Assembly (NCBI RefSeq): GCF_039631355.1
Contig: NZ_JBDIVF010000009.1
Span: forward strand, 62,001-126,000
Length of the DNA: 64,000 nt
Direction: 5' to 3'
From: Uliginosibacterium paludis
Lineage (GTDB): Bacteria > Pseudomonadota > Gammaproteobacteria > Burkholderiales > Rhodocyclaceae
Within the stretch, counting starts at the first letter, position 1; every line of letters starts with the position of its first letter. Shown here in pieces: positions 1-8,372 of this stretch. The notes beneath the pieces are model-generated. The model saw only the letters and a list, made by a program, of their open reading frames with translations, did not search any database and had not been told where the DNA came from. The translations under genes were made by a program, and so were the position numbers.

Positions 1-1
1 G

Positions 2-1291
2 CTTGGCGCGCTCGAGCGCCGCATCGACCTGACCGTTAACCTCAGCGACGTCGAAGCGCAGGTTTCAGAGCGCCTGAAGCGCTTGAGCCGTACCGTGAAG
101 ATGGCTGGTTTCCGCCCCGGCAAGGTGCCGATGAAAATGGTCGAGCAGTCCTATGGGCCCCAGGTTCGCAACGAAGTCCTGGGTGAGTCCGTCGAAAGCG
201 CCTTCTCCAGAACGGTTCAGGAACAGAATTTGCGTGTTGCTGGCTATCCGAACATTGAGCCGAAGGCTTCTTCGGCCGAGGGCCAGATGGAATTCGTCGC
301 GACTTTCGAAGTCTTCCCCGAAGTGGTGGTGGGTGATCTCGCCGCTGCCGAAATCGAGCGTCCGCAGCTGAGCGTTGGCGAAGCTGAAGTTGAGCGCACG
401 ATCGAAGTGCTTCGCAAGCAGCGCACCAGCTATGAGAAGGTTGAGCGCGCCTCGGCAGAAGGCGATCGCGTGGTAATCGATTTCACCGGCCGCAAGGATG
501 GCGAGGTGTTTGAAGGTGGCCAAGCCAGCGATTTTGCCGTGGTTATCGGCAGCGGTCAGATGCTTCCCGATTTCGATGCAGCGCTGGCTGGGCTCTCGAT
601 CGGTGAAAGCAAGACCTTTGATCTGACCTTCCCGGAACAGTATCAGGCTGCGAATCTCGCGGGTCAGACCGTTCAGTTCGAAATCACCATGAAGGGTGTT
701 GAAGGTCCGATTCTTCCTGAGGTTGATGCGACCTTCGCAAAGGCGCTGGGCGTGGTGGATGGTGATGTCGCCAAGATGCGTGAAGAGATCAAGGCCAATC
801 TCGAGCGCGAAGTGGCACGTCGTATCCGTGCCCGTGTGCGTGATCAGGCCCTGGACGCCCTGAACAAGGCCTGCAGCTTCGAGGTGCCGAAGGCTCTGGT
901 TGATGGCGAAGCAGGCCGCATGGCTGAGGCTGCCAAGCGCGATCTCGCTCAGCGTGGCGTCGATGTGAAAAACGTACCGGTCAGCAAGGACTGGTTTACC
1001 GAGCAGGCAGCCAATCGTGTCAAGCTTGGGCTCGTTGTTTCCGAAATCGTTGGCAAGAACGGCCTCGCAGCCAAGCCGGAGCAGATTCGCGCTCGCATCG
1101 AGGATATGGCTCAAACCTACGAACAGCCGGACGAAGTGGTGCGCTGGTACTACTCCAAGCCCGAGAATCTGCGCGATATCGAGGATTCTGTGGTTGAAGA
1201 CAATGTTGTCGAATGGGTGCTCGCTCAGGCGAAAGTCGCCGACAAGGGCTTTACTTTTGAAGAGCTGATGGAGCAATCTCAGGCTGCGTAA
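2..1291 (+). CDS. tig: Trigger factor, ribosome-bound chaperone/peptidyl-prolyl isomerase (5' end missing)
   Basis: Trigger factor binds the ribosome beside the exit tunnel and shields nascent chains. The reading frame is open from base 2, so the gene starts left of the window; about 429 residues are visible, and the family is usually about 430-450, so only a few N-terminal residues are missing. The ribosome-docking signature GFRPGKVP is at roughly residues 36-43 of the visible part, followed by an FKBP-like isomerase domain (around GDRVVIDFTG and GQMLPDFDAALAGL) and a long helical C-terminal domain. A TTG at 83 is only an internal codon, because coding similarity (LERRIDLTV) continues upstream of it. 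It leads the tig-clpP-clpX-lon cluster, the common proteobacterial order. Identification is secure. Confidence 0.97.
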   Translation, partial: LGALERRIDLTVNLSDVEAQVSERLKRLSRTVKMAGFRPGKVPMKMVEQSYGPQVRNEVLGESVESAFSRTVQEQNLRVAGYPNIEPKASSAEGQMEFVATFEVFPEVVVGDLAAAEIERPQLSVGEAEVERTIEVLRKQRTSYEKVERASAEGDRVVIDFTGRKDGEVFEGGQASDFAVVIGSGQMLPDFDAALAGLSIGESKTFDLTFPEQYQAANLAGQTVQFEITMKGVEGPILPEVDATFAKALGVVDGDVAKMREEIKANLEREVARRIRARVRDQALDALNKACSFEVPKALVDGEAGRMAEAAKRDLAQRGVDVKNVPVSKDWFTEQAANRVKLGLVVSEIVGKNGLAAKPEQIRARIEDMAQTYEQPDEVVRWYYSKPENLRDIEDSVVEDNVVEWVLAQAKVADKGFTFEELMEQSQAA

Positions 1292-1305
1292 GCTCAGTGA
1301 GGAAC

Positions 1306-1331
1306 GGAGTCGGTCGGTTTGGGCCGGCTCC
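1306..1331 (+). other. Intergenic hairpin between tig and clpP
   Basis: GGAGTCGGTC and GGCCGGCTCC can form a 10-bp stem with two G-U pairs around a 6-base loop. No run of T follows, so it is more likely an mRNA stability or partial attenuation element than a full terminator. It would separate tig transcripts from clpP-clpX. Confidence 0.4.
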
Positions 1332-1360
1332 GGCTTGATGATGACTGAAGGGGGACGGCT

Positions 1361-1999
1361 TTGAAATTCTCAAACACGCAGCACTCTGATTGGGATCCGG
1401 TGGGCCTGGGCCTCGTGCCCATGGTGGTCGAACAAAGCGGTCGCGGCGAGCGCTCCTACGACATCTATTCGCGTTTGCTCAAGGAACGCGTGGTGTTTCT
1501 CGTGGGCCCGGTCAACGATGTGACGGCCAACCTGATTGTTGCCCAGCTTCTGTTCCTTGAATCCGAGAATCCGGACAAGGATATTTATTTCTATATCAAC
1601 TCACCGGGTGGTTCCGTGACTGCCGGCATGTCGATTTACGACACGATGCAGTTCATCAAACCGAACGTGAGCACGCTCTGCATTGGTCAGGCTGCCAGCA
1701 TGGGCGCATTCCTGCTCGCTGCAGGTGCCGAGGGCAAGCGTTTCTCCCTGCCGAATTCCCGCATCATGATTCACCAGCCGCTTGGCGGATTCCAGGGTCA
1801 GGCTTCGGACATTGAGATTCACGCTCGCGAGATTCTTTCTCTGCGCGCGAAACTCAATGACATGCTGGCCAAGCACACGAAGCAGCCGGTCGAACGGATC
1901 GAGAAAGATACGGACCGCGACAACTTCATGTCTGCTGAAGAAGCCTGCGCTTACGGCCTTGTCGACAAGGTTCTGACCAGCCGTGGCGACGTGGCCTGA
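1361..1999 (+). CDS. clpP: ATP-dependent Clp protease proteolytic subunit
   Basis: Serine protease that forms the double-heptamer chamber fed by ClpX or ClpA. The protein is 212 residues, the usual length. The catalytic triad is visible: Ser113 in GQAASMGA, His138 in MIHQPLGG and Asp187 in DTDRDNF, with the expected 49-residue His-Asp spacing. The N-terminus aligns with the short processed leader of other ClpPs (GLGLVPMVVEQ). The only well-placed start is TTG at 1361, 5-10 bases after a GGGGGA Shine-Dalgarno; the ATG codons at 1338 and 1341 are out of frame, and the next in-frame ATG, at residue 21, would remove conserved sequence. clpX follows 30 bases downstream, so the two subunits are probably co-transcribed. 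Confidence 0.96.
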   Translation: MKFSNTQHSDWDPVGLGLVPMVVEQSGRGERSYDIYSRLLKERVVFLVGPVNDVTANLIVAQLLFLESENPDKDIYFYINSPGGSVTAGMSIYDTMQFIKPNVSTLCIGQAASMGAFLLAAGAEGKRFSLPNSRIMIHQPLGGFQGQASDIEIHAREILSLRAKLNDMLAKHTKQPVERIEKDTDRDNFMSAEEACAYGLVDKVLTSRGDVA

Positions 2000-2029
2000 G
2001 TCGATCATCTCTTTTAAGGAAGGCTGAAA

Positions 2030-3298
2030 ATGACGGACAAGAAGTCTGGCAGCGAGAAGCTGCTTTACTGTTCGTTCTGCGGCAAGAGTCAGCATGAGGT
2101 TCGCAAGCTGATCGCGGGGCCCTCCGTATTCATCTGTGATGAATGCATTGACCTCTGCAACGACATCATTCGCGATGAAATCGGCAGCGATGCTTCTGGC
2201 CGTATGGACAAAGGCGAGCTGCCCACGCCTCGCGAAATCGCGGAAATCCTCGATCAGTACGTAATCGGGCAGGGGCCGGCCAAGCGTATCCTGGCCGTGG
2301 CGGTGTACAACCACTACAAGCGCCTGCGCCATCAATCGAAGGCGACGGACGAGGTCGAGCTTGCCAAGAGCAACATCCTGCTCATCGGCCCGACCGGTTC
2401 CGGCAAGACGCTGCTGGCCCAGACGCTCGCTCGTCTGCTTAATGTTCCTTTCGTGATGGCTGACGCCACGACACTTACCGAAGCCGGTTACGTCGGTGAG
2501 GATGTGGAGAACATCATCCAGAAGCTTCTGCAGAAGTGCGACTACGATGTGGAGCGCGCTCAGCAGGGCATCGTCTATATCGACGAAATCGACAAGATTT
2601 CGCGCAAATCGGACAACCCCTCCATCACCCGTGATGTGTCGGGCGAGGGGGTGCAGCAGGCGCTGCTGAAGCTCATCGAAGGCACGGTTGCTTCGGTGCC
2701 GCCTCAGGGCGGGCGCAAGCATCCGAATCAGGACTTCGTTCAGGTCGACACGGCCAACATCCTGTTCATTTGTGGCGGCGCCTTCGACGGTCTGGAAAAA
2801 GTGATCCGGAATCGTACCGAAACGGTCGGCATCGGATTCGGTGCCGAGGTGCGCAGCAAGACGGATATCAAGGTTTCCGAGGCTTTCCGTCAGTGCGAAC
2901 CGGAAGATCTGATCAAGTTCGGCCTGATCCCTGAGTTCATCGGCCGTCTTCCTGTCGTGGCTACGCTGCAGGAGCTGGACGAGGCAGCACTGATCCAGAT
3001 TCTGATCGAGCCGAAGAATGCGCTGATCAAGCAATACGCCAAGCTCTTCTCGATGGAAGGTGTCGAGTTGGAAGTACGGCCTGCTGCGTTGCAGGCAATT
3101 GCCAAGCGAGCCATCAAGCGTCGCTCCGGCGCACGTGGTTTGCGCTCCATTCTCGAGAGCGTGCTTCTGGATGTCATGTATGAACTGCCCGGCATGGAAA
3201 ATGTCGAAAAGATCGTGGTGGATGAAAACACCATCGAATCCGGCGCAGCCCCGCTTCTGATGTATTCGGAGCAAGCGAAGGTTTCAGGTTCGAACTGA
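2030..3298 (+). CDS. clpX: ClpX, ATP-dependent unfoldase of ClpXP
   Basis: AAA+ unfoldase that recognises tagged substrates (including SsrA-tagged chains; smpB lies elsewhere in this window) and threads them into ClpP. It is 422 residues, a normal length. The N-terminal zinc-binding domain has Cys14, Cys17, Cys36 and Cys39 (CSFC...CDEC). The Walker A motif GPTGSGKT and Walker B with DEIDKI follow, then the sensor region around RNRTETVGIGF and the C-terminal small AAA+ domain. Start ATG at 2030 follows AAGGA (TTAAGGAAGGCTGAAA). Order clpP-clpX-lon is standard. Confidence 0.98.
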   Translation: MTDKKSGSEKLLYCSFCGKSQHEVRKLIAGPSVFICDECIDLCNDIIRDEIGSDASGRMDKGELPTPREIAEILDQYVIGQGPAKRILAVAVYNHYKRLRHQSKATDEVELAKSNILLIGPTGSGKTLLAQTLARLLNVPFVMADATTLTEAGYVGEDVENIIQKLLQKCDYDVERAQQGIVYIDEIDKISRKSDNPSITRDVSGEGVQQALLKLIEGTVASVPPQGGRKHPNQDFVQVDTANILFICGGAFDGLEKVIRNRTETVGIGFGAEVRSKTDIKVSEAFRQCEPEDLIKFGLIPEFIGRLPVVATLQELDEAALIQILIEPKNALIKQYAKLFSMEGVELEVRPAALQAIAKRAIKRRSGARGLRSILESVLLDVMYELPGMENVEKIVVDENTIESGAAPLLMYSEQAKVSGSN

Positions 3299-3323
3299 GC
3301 TGTTTCCCGACGGCTCGGTCGGG

Positions 3324-3351
3324 CTTGAAACCCCGGTTGTCACCCTCATGT
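3324..3351 (+). promoter_or_regulatory. Candidate sigma-32 (heat-shock) promoter of lon
   Basis: CTTGAAA at 3324-3330, a 13-base spacer, and CCTCATGT at 3344-3351 match the sigma-32 consensus CTTGAAA-N13..15-CCCCATNT at all seven -35 positions and all but one defined -10 position. Expected transcription start is near 3358, about 25 bases before the lon ATG. The same layout recurs before dnaK and grpE in this window. A small CCCGAC/GTCGGG stem (3306-3323) lies just upstream. Confidence 0.75.
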
Positions 3352-3382
3352 AGCAAGCGTGCAGCCTCATTAGGACAAAAAC

Positions 3383-5809
3383 ATGACTAGCAAGCCTGAG
3401 CTCCCCCCTGAAGTGATCGAACTGCCCCTGTTGCCCCTGCGTGACGTGGTGGTTTTTCCCCACATGGTGATTCCGCTGTTTGTGGGTCGTCCGAAGTCGA
3501 TCAAGGCACTCGAAGTTGCCATGGAGGCTGGCAAGAGCATTCTTCTCGTGGCGCAGAAATCCGCCGCGAAAGATGAGCCCTCGGCTGACGATCTGTATGA
3601 CATCGGGTGCGTCGCCAACATTCTCCAGATGCTCAAGCTGCCTGACGGAACCGTGAAGGTTCTGGTCGAGGGTACGCAGCGTGCCCGCCTTGAACGCGTC
3701 GAAGAGCAGAAAGCGCTGTTCGTGGCCGAGGTTACGCCGGTCGCGAACGATGAGCGTGGTACGCACGAAGTCGAAGCCATGCGGCGTGCCATCATCAGCC
3801 AGTTCGACCAGTACGTTAAGCTCAACAAGAAGATCCCGCCTGAGATCCTGACTTCTTTGGGGGGTATTGAAGAGGCCGGACGTCTGGCGGACACCATTGC
3901 CGCCCATCTTCCGCTCAAGCTTGAGCAGAAGCAGGCTGTGCTTGAACTCTTCAACGTGGGTGAGCGACTCGAACGCCTGCTCTCTCAACTCGAAACCGAA
4001 CTCGACATCCTTCAGGTCGAGAAGCGTATCCGTGGCCGCGTAAAGCGCCAGATGGAGAAAAGCCAGCGCGAGTACTACCTCAACGAGCAGGTCAAGGCGA
4101 TCCAGAAGGAGCTTGGTGAGGGCGAAGACGGCGCGGATCTCGAAGAGCTCGAGAAGAAGGTCAACACTTCCGGTCTTTCCAAGGAAGCGCTTGCCAAGGC
4201 CCAGTCCGAGCTCAAGAAGCTCAAGCTGATGTCGCCGATGTCTGCAGAGGCTACGGTCGTTCGCAACTTCATCGAAACGCTGACCGGACTGCCCTGGAAG
4301 AAGAAGTCTCGCATCAGCAAGGATCTGGCCGAAGCACAGAAAGTGCTCGACAAGGATCACTTCGGGCTCGATAAGGTCAAGGAACGCATCCTTGAATATC
4401 TGGCTGTGCAGCAGCGCGTTGATCGCCTGAAGGCTCCGATCCTGTGTCTGGTTGGCCCTCCTGGTGTGGGGAAGACCTCGCTCGGGCAGTCGATCGCCAA
4501 GGCAACGAATCGCAAGTTCGTTCGCATGGCACTGGGTGGCGTGCGCGATGAAGCTGAAATCCGCGGTCACCGCCGGACCTATATTGGTTCCATGCCCGGC
4601 AAGATCCTGCAGAACATGACCAAGGTTGCGGTACGCAATCCGCTGTTCCTGCTCGACGAGGTTGACAAGATGGGTGCCGATTTCCGTGGCGACCCGTCGT
4701 CTGCCTTGCTGGAAGTGCTCGACCCTGAACAGAACTCGACCTTCGTCGACCACTATATCGAGGTGGAATACGACCTCTCCGAAGTCATGTTCGTGGCCAC
4801 GGCGAATTCGTTCAACATTCCAGCTCCGCTGCTGGACCGCATGGAGATCATTCGTCTGTCCGGTTACACCGAAGACGAGAAGGTCAATATTGCCCAGCGT
4901 TATCTTCTGCCCAAGCAGATGAAGAATAACGGCGTCAAGGCGAACGAATTATCGGTTACGGAAGAGGCGCTTCGCGACATCATCCGTTACTACACTCGCG
5001 AGGCGGGCGTGCGCAGTCTTGAGCGCGAGGTTTCCAGAATTTGCCGCAAAGTGGTGAAGGCGCTCGTGTTGAAGAAGCGCGAATCCAAGGTGATCGTCAA
5101 CGCGAAAAACCTGGACAAGTATCTCGGCGTGCGTCGATTCTCCTTCGGAATGGCCGAGAAGGAGAATCAGGTCGGGCAGGTGACAGGCCTGGCCTGGACG
5201 GAAGTAGGTGGCGAACTCCTGACCATCGAGGCGGTCAATCTCCCTGGCAAGGGCAAGATCATCACGACCGGCAAGCTGGGCGAGGTGATGCAAGAGTCGA
5301 TTCAGGCGGCCTTGTCTGTCGTGCGAAAGCGCGCCCGGCAACTCGGTATTGCCGAGGACTTCCACTCCAAGAGCGATATTCACATCCACTTGCCGGAAGG
5401 TGCTACCCCCAAGGACGGGCCCTCGGCCGGTATCGCGATCGCCTCAGCGCTGGTTTCTGTGCTGACAGGTATTCCGGTTCGGGCAGATGTGGCGATGACG
5501 GGTGAAATCACCTTGCGTGGAGAGGTCTTGCCGATCGGTGGGCTGAAGGAGAAGCTGCTTGCGGCGGTGCGTGGCGGTATCCAGAAGGCGCTGATTCCGG
5601 AAGAGAACGTGAAGGATCTGGCTGACCTTCCGCCTGATATCAAGGATCGTATTGAGATCGTTCCGGTGCGCTGGTTCGACAAGGTGCTGGAACACACGCT
5701 GGAGCGTCAGCCCGAGCCGCTGCCTGATTCGACTGAAGTGGCTGCAGCACCTGCCATTGCAGAGGCGGAGACCGAGGACGGATCAGGAACCGGTGTGGTT
5801 ACCCACTGA
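3383..5809 (+). CDS. lon: Lon ATP-dependent serine protease
   Basis: Cytoplasmic AAA+ protease degrading misfolded and regulatory proteins. At 808 residues it is a LonA-type enzyme. Order of domains: N-terminal LON substrate-binding domain (LPLLPLRDVVVFPHMVIPL near residue 15), a coiled-coil region (about 180-260), the AAA+ module with Walker A GPPGVGKTS and Walker B FLLDEVDKM, and the C-terminal protease domain with catalytic Ser in PKDGPSAG and the paired Lys in GGLKEKLLAA. The C-terminal tail is acidic and poorly conserved, as usual. It has its own heat-shock-like promoter and a strong terminator, so it can be expressed apart from clpPX. Confidence 0.98.
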   Translation: MTSKPELPPEVIELPLLPLRDVVVFPHMVIPLFVGRPKSIKALEVAMEAGKSILLVAQKSAAKDEPSADDLYDIGCVANILQMLKLPDGTVKVLVEGTQRARLERVEEQKALFVAEVTPVANDERGTHEVEAMRRAIISQFDQYVKLNKKIPPEILTSLGGIEEAGRLADTIAAHLPLKLEQKQAVLELFNVGERLERLLSQLETELDILQVEKRIRGRVKRQMEKSQREYYLNEQVKAIQKELGEGEDGADLEELEKKVNTSGLSKEALAKAQSELKKLKLMSPMSAEATVVRNFIETLTGLPWKKKSRISKDLAEAQKVLDKDHFGLDKVKERILEYLAVQQRVDRLKAPILCLVGPPGVGKTSLGQSIAKATNRKFVRMALGGVRDEAEIRGHRRTYIGSMPGKILQNMTKVAVRNPLFLLDEVDKMGADFRGDPSSALLEVLDPEQNSTFVDHYIEVEYDLSEVMFVATANSFNIPAPLLDRMEIIRLSGYTEDEKVNIAQRYLLPKQMKNNGVKANELSVTEEALRDIIRYYTREAGVRSLEREVSRICRKVVKALVLKKRESKVIVNAKNLDKYLGVRRFSFGMAEKENQVGQVTGLAWTEVGGELLTIEAVNLPGKGKIITTGKLGEVMQESIQAALSVVRKRARQLGIAEDFHSKSDIHIHLPEGATPKDGPSAGIAIASALVSVLTGIPVRADVAMTGEITLRGEVLPIGGLKEKLLAAVRGGIQKALIPEENVKDLADLPPDIKDRIEIVPVRWFDKVLEHTLERQPEPLPDSTEVAAAPAIAEAETEDGSGTGVVTH

Positions 5810-5810
5810 C

Positions 5811-5844
5811 AAAAAACGGGTCTGGTACATCCAGGCCCGTTTTT
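5811..5844 (+). terminator. Rho-independent terminator after lon
   Basis: A long stem (AAAAACGGGTCTGG with CCAGGCCCGTTTTT, one bulged base) around TACAT ends in a T run. It begins one base after the lon stop codon. Confidence 0.9.
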
Positions 5845-5932
5845 CCGTCGGCTATCTGCTCTCAAGCCGTTTTTTCGCAGGCCGATATATGATCACGGTT
5901 CAGGGCATTGCTGCCCGTGTTCAGGAGTTTGA

Positions 5933-6304
5933 ATGTCTCAATCTGCTGTTTCGCAGGCATCCGGCGTCCGTGCCGGCGTGCTGTCGCTGAATATCAATTC
6001 CAAGACGGCCTTGTATGCGGCCTACATGCCCTTCTTGAAAGGCGGCGGCTTGTTCATTCCGACCAATCGTGCCTATGTGTCCGGCGATGAGATTTTCATG
6101 CTTTTGCAGTTGATGGATGATCCCCAGAAGCTGGCCGTCAAAGGCAAGGTTGTGTGGCTCACGCCTGCAAACGCCCAGAATGGCAAGACGCAGGGCGTGG
6201 GGGTGCAGTTCGAGCCCGACGAGGGCGGCACGGCCGTCAAGATCAAGATCGAGCAGATTCTCGGTGGAGCCATCGGGTCCAATCGCCCAACCCATACGCT
6301 TTGA
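5933..6304 (+). CDS. pilZ: PilZ-domain protein, type IV pilus-associated PilZ type
   Basis: A 123-residue single-domain protein of the PilZ family. Similarity is to the founding PilZ subfamily needed for type IV pilus assembly (LSLNINSKTALYAAYMPFLKGGGLFIPT). In this subfamily the RxxxR and (D/N)xSxxG c-di-GMP motifs are absent, and I see neither motif here, so c-di-GMP binding is unlikely. In many beta- and gammaproteobacteria pilZ sits directly after holB and before tatD. Here pilZ-tatD are together, but mltG-tmk-holB are about 53 kb away. Start ATG at 5933 (TTCAGGAGTTTGA gives a good Shine-Dalgarno). Its own terminator follows, separating it from tatD. Confidence 0.88.
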   Translation: MSQSAVSQASGVRAGVLSLNINSKTALYAAYMPFLKGGGLFIPTNRAYVSGDEIFMLLQLMDDPQKLAVKGKVVWLTPANAQNGKTQGVGVQFEPDEGGTAVKIKIEQILGGAIGSNRPTHTL

Positions 6305-6326
6305 TCTTGTTACGCGATGTACCGGG

Positions 6327-6353
6327 AACCGGGCTTGTGAGCCCGGTTTTTTG
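6327..6353 (+). terminator. Rho-independent terminator after pilZ
   Basis: AACCGGGCT, a 4-base loop, AGCCCGGTT, then a T run. It is 22 bases after the pilZ stop and 18 bases before the tatD start, so tatD is either read by readthrough or has a promoter overlapping pilZ. Confidence 0.85.
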
Positions 6354-6370
6354 TTTCAAAGGGACGTTTC

Positions 6371-7147
6371 ATGTATGTAGATTCACATTGCCATATCGAT
6401 TTTGAAGATCTCGTTGCGCAGGGCGATGCATTGTTTGACCGCATGAGTGCCGCCAAGGTCAGTCATGCCGTGTGTATTGGCGTCAATCTCGAAAACATCG
6501 GGCGAGTGTTGGAGTTGGCGAACTCCCGTGCGAACCTCTTCGCGACTGTTGGGGTGCATCCGGAATACACCGAAGGCGAGGAACCCGATCTGGACCGTCT
6601 TGTAGCATTGGCAGCTGACCCGAAAGTGATTGCGATCGGAGAAACGGGCCTGGACTACTACTGGCACAAGGACAAGCCGGAATGGCAGCGTGATCGTTTT
6701 CGTACGCATATCCGTGCTGCTCGGGCCTGCAAGAAGCCGCTCGTTATTCATACCAGGGATTCGGCAGAGGACGTGATCAGGATTCTTTCAGAAGAGCAGG
6801 CCGAGGAGGTTGGTGGCGTCATGCACTGCTTTACCGAAAATCTTGAGGTGGCGCGTGCCGCCATCGAACTTGGATTCTGCATCTCCTTCTCCGGCATTCT
6901 CACCTTCAAGAATGCGACACAGGTGAAGGATGTTGCGGCCGCCGTTCCGCTCGACCGGATCCTCATAGAAACGGATTCCCCTTATCTGGCGCCCGTGCCT
7001 CATCGAGGGAAAATGAACGAGCCCTCCTACGTTCCGCATGTGGCCGCAGAACTGGCCAGGCTGCGGGGTATCACGCTTGAGGAGGTAGCTGCTGCTACGA
7101 CAGCCAACTTCTTCCGGCTCTTCAGAACGGCTTTGGTAACACCCTAA
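6371..7147 (+). CDS. tatD: TatD-family metal-dependent DNase/hydrolase
   Basis: TIM-barrel metallohydrolase of the TatD family (amidohydrolase-like; 3'-5' DNase activity is known for E. coli TatD, and D-aminoacyl-tRNA deacylase activity for some members). It is 258 residues. Metal ligands are visible: DSHCHID at the N-terminus, Glu in IGETGLDYYW, His in PLVIHTRD and in MHCFTE, and Asp in ETDSPYLAP. The closing AATTANFFRLF motif is typical. It follows pilZ as in the usual holB-pilZ-tatD order. The precise in vivo substrate is uncertain. Confidence 0.9.
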   Translation: MYVDSHCHIDFEDLVAQGDALFDRMSAAKVSHAVCIGVNLENIGRVLELANSRANLFATVGVHPEYTEGEEPDLDRLVALAADPKVIAIGETGLDYYWHKDKPEWQRDRFRTHIRAARACKKPLVIHTRDSAEDVIRILSEEQAEEVGGVMHCFTENLEVARAAIELGFCISFSGILTFKNATQVKDVAAAVPLDRILIETDSPYLAPVPHRGKMNEPSYVPHVAAELARLRGITLEEVAAATTANFFRLFRTALVTP

Positions 7148-7408
7148 GGGTTGCTGGATTGCGCGCCTGTATCTTTTACTGGCGGGGATGGACTGTGCGG
7201 ACTGAACTGCGCACAGGACCGGCACGTGCAGGGAATAGAGGGCTATCGTGTTGATGCCGCTCTGAGCATCGGATCTGGCCTATTGCATGAGAGGCTCGCT
7301 GATCGGGCGCCGCACCGGTGACCCCGTGCGGAGCGCTCAGGATAGCGGGCACCGGCGCCTCGAGAAGCCGCGGGTGGCGATCCGCGGCTCTGTGCAGGAC
7401 TGTTGCCT
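7148..7408. other. Convergent intergenic region between tatD and pflA
   Basis: 261 bases between converging genes. It contains GC-rich inverted repeats, e.g. CCGCAC/GTGCGG near 7311-7330 and CCGCGG/CCGCGG near 7368-7387, without clear T runs on either strand. I see no gene here; any terminators are of non-canonical form. Confidence 0.4.
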
Positions 7409-8251
7409 TCAGCTCGGGCAGTTCAGTCCGTATGAGCGGAAAATGATCTTTGCCGACTCCGTGGCTTCTGGGGATGGCGCATGGATGTCGGCCAATTCGT
7501 ATTTCATGCCCATTTGTTCCCACTTGAAGCGACCAAGCTGGTGGAACGGCAGCACATCAACACGTTGCACGTTTCCGAGTGAGGCCGCGAAGGATGCGAC
7601 CCCCTTGATGTTGTCGGCCGCGTCGGTGTGTCCGGGGACAAGCACGAAGCGCAGCCAGATCGGACGGCCGCGCGCAGCCAGCCGGCGTGCAAATGCCAGA
7701 ACCGGTTCAACGTGTTTGGCAGTGACCTTGAGGTGGGTGGCAGGATCCCAGCTCTTGATGTCCAGAAGGAAGAGATCAATCTTGGACAGATCTTCGTCGG
7801 TCAGCCGGTCTCCCAGGTAGCCGTTTGTATCCAGCGCCGTGTGTATTCCCAAGTCATGAGCGCCACGAAGGATGTTCATGACGAAGGGCGCCTGAACCAG
7901 CGGCTCACCACCCGATATCGTGACGCCACCGCCGGCGAAGCGCAGGTAGTCCTTGTATTTCTTGAGCTCGTCCAGGATGTCGTCTGCGCAGACGATCTGG
8001 CCGTTCTTCATTTTCCAGGTGTCGGGGTTGTGACAGTAGGTACAGCGGAATTCACAACCCGTGGTCCAGAACACCACACGCATTCCCGGGCCGTCGACGG
8101 CCGAGCCGGTTTCCTCAGAGTGAAGGAAGCCCCACCGTCCTTCTTTTGCCATGCGTTCCGCTTCGGCATCATCGATCTGGTTTTCGTTCGCGCGCAGCTC
8201 GTATCGGCTGGCTTTGAGCGGACGTGTATTGCCTTGATTTTCCGGGGTCAT
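7409..8251 (-). CDS. pflA: Pyruvate formate-lyase activating enzyme (radical SAM)
   Basis: Radical-SAM enzyme that installs the glycyl radical on PflB under anaerobic conditions. The CxxxCxxC cluster motif is Cys66/Cys70/Cys73 (TTGCEFRCTYC followed by HNPDTW), then the GGEP motif (TISGGEPLVQ) and typical activase residues (DTNGYL). At 280 residues it is about 30 longer than the enteric enzyme (246). The extra length is an N-terminal extension before a Met at residue 34, which would give a protein of about 247 residues and has a fair GGAA upstream, so the true start may be near 8152. It is downstream of pflB on the same strand, separated by two hairpins. Confidence 0.9.
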   Translation of the reverse strand: MTPENQGNTRPLKASRYELRANENQIDDAEAERMAKEGRWGFLHSEETGSAVDGPGMRVVFWTTGCEFRCTYCHNPDTWKMKNGQIVCADDILDELKKYKDYLRFAGGGVTISGGEPLVQAPFVMNILRGAHDLGIHTALDTNGYLGDRLTDEDLSKIDLFLLDIKSWDPATHLKVTAKHVEPVLAFARRLAARGRPIWLRFVLVPGHTDAADNIKGVASFAASLGNVQRVDVLPFHQLGRFKWEQMGMKYELADIHAPSPEATESAKIIFRSYGLNCPS

Positions 8252-8271
8252 CTATCGGGCACGTTCCATGA

Positions 8272-8310
8272 AGTAAAAGGTCTCGGCACCGTTGGCACAG
8301 TACCGAGACC
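8272..8310 (-). terminator. Hairpin with short T run between pflB and pflA
   Basis: On the minus strand an 11-bp stem with one G-U pair (GGTCTCGGTAC with GTGCCGAGACC) is followed by TTTTACTTC. It is a modest terminator that would lower pflA relative to pflB, which matches the catalytic need for little activase. Confidence 0.6.
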
Positions 8311-8336
8311 TGAGTGTGACGCAATCGGCAGTGATC

Positions 8337-8363
8337 GGGAAAGGGAACTTCAGTCCCTTTCCC
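8337..8363 (-). other. Perfect hairpin directly after pflB
   Basis: GGGAAAGGGA and TCCCTTTCCC form a perfect 10-bp stem with a 7-base loop, 10 bases after the pflB stop. No T run follows on the minus strand, so it is more likely a 3'-end stabiliser or RNase-processing barrier protecting the pflB message than a terminator. Confidence 0.6.
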
Positions 8364-8372
8364 GGGAGCAGA

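Noticed and set aside
1601..3274. 557-codon open frame antisense to clpP and clpX
   Set aside because: Shadow of two certain genes; composition and lack of motifs speak against coding.
7148..7408. Small gene between tatD and pflA
   Set aside because: Plus-strand frame entering from 7287 runs antisense into pflA, and nothing with a ribosome-binding site is confined to the gap.
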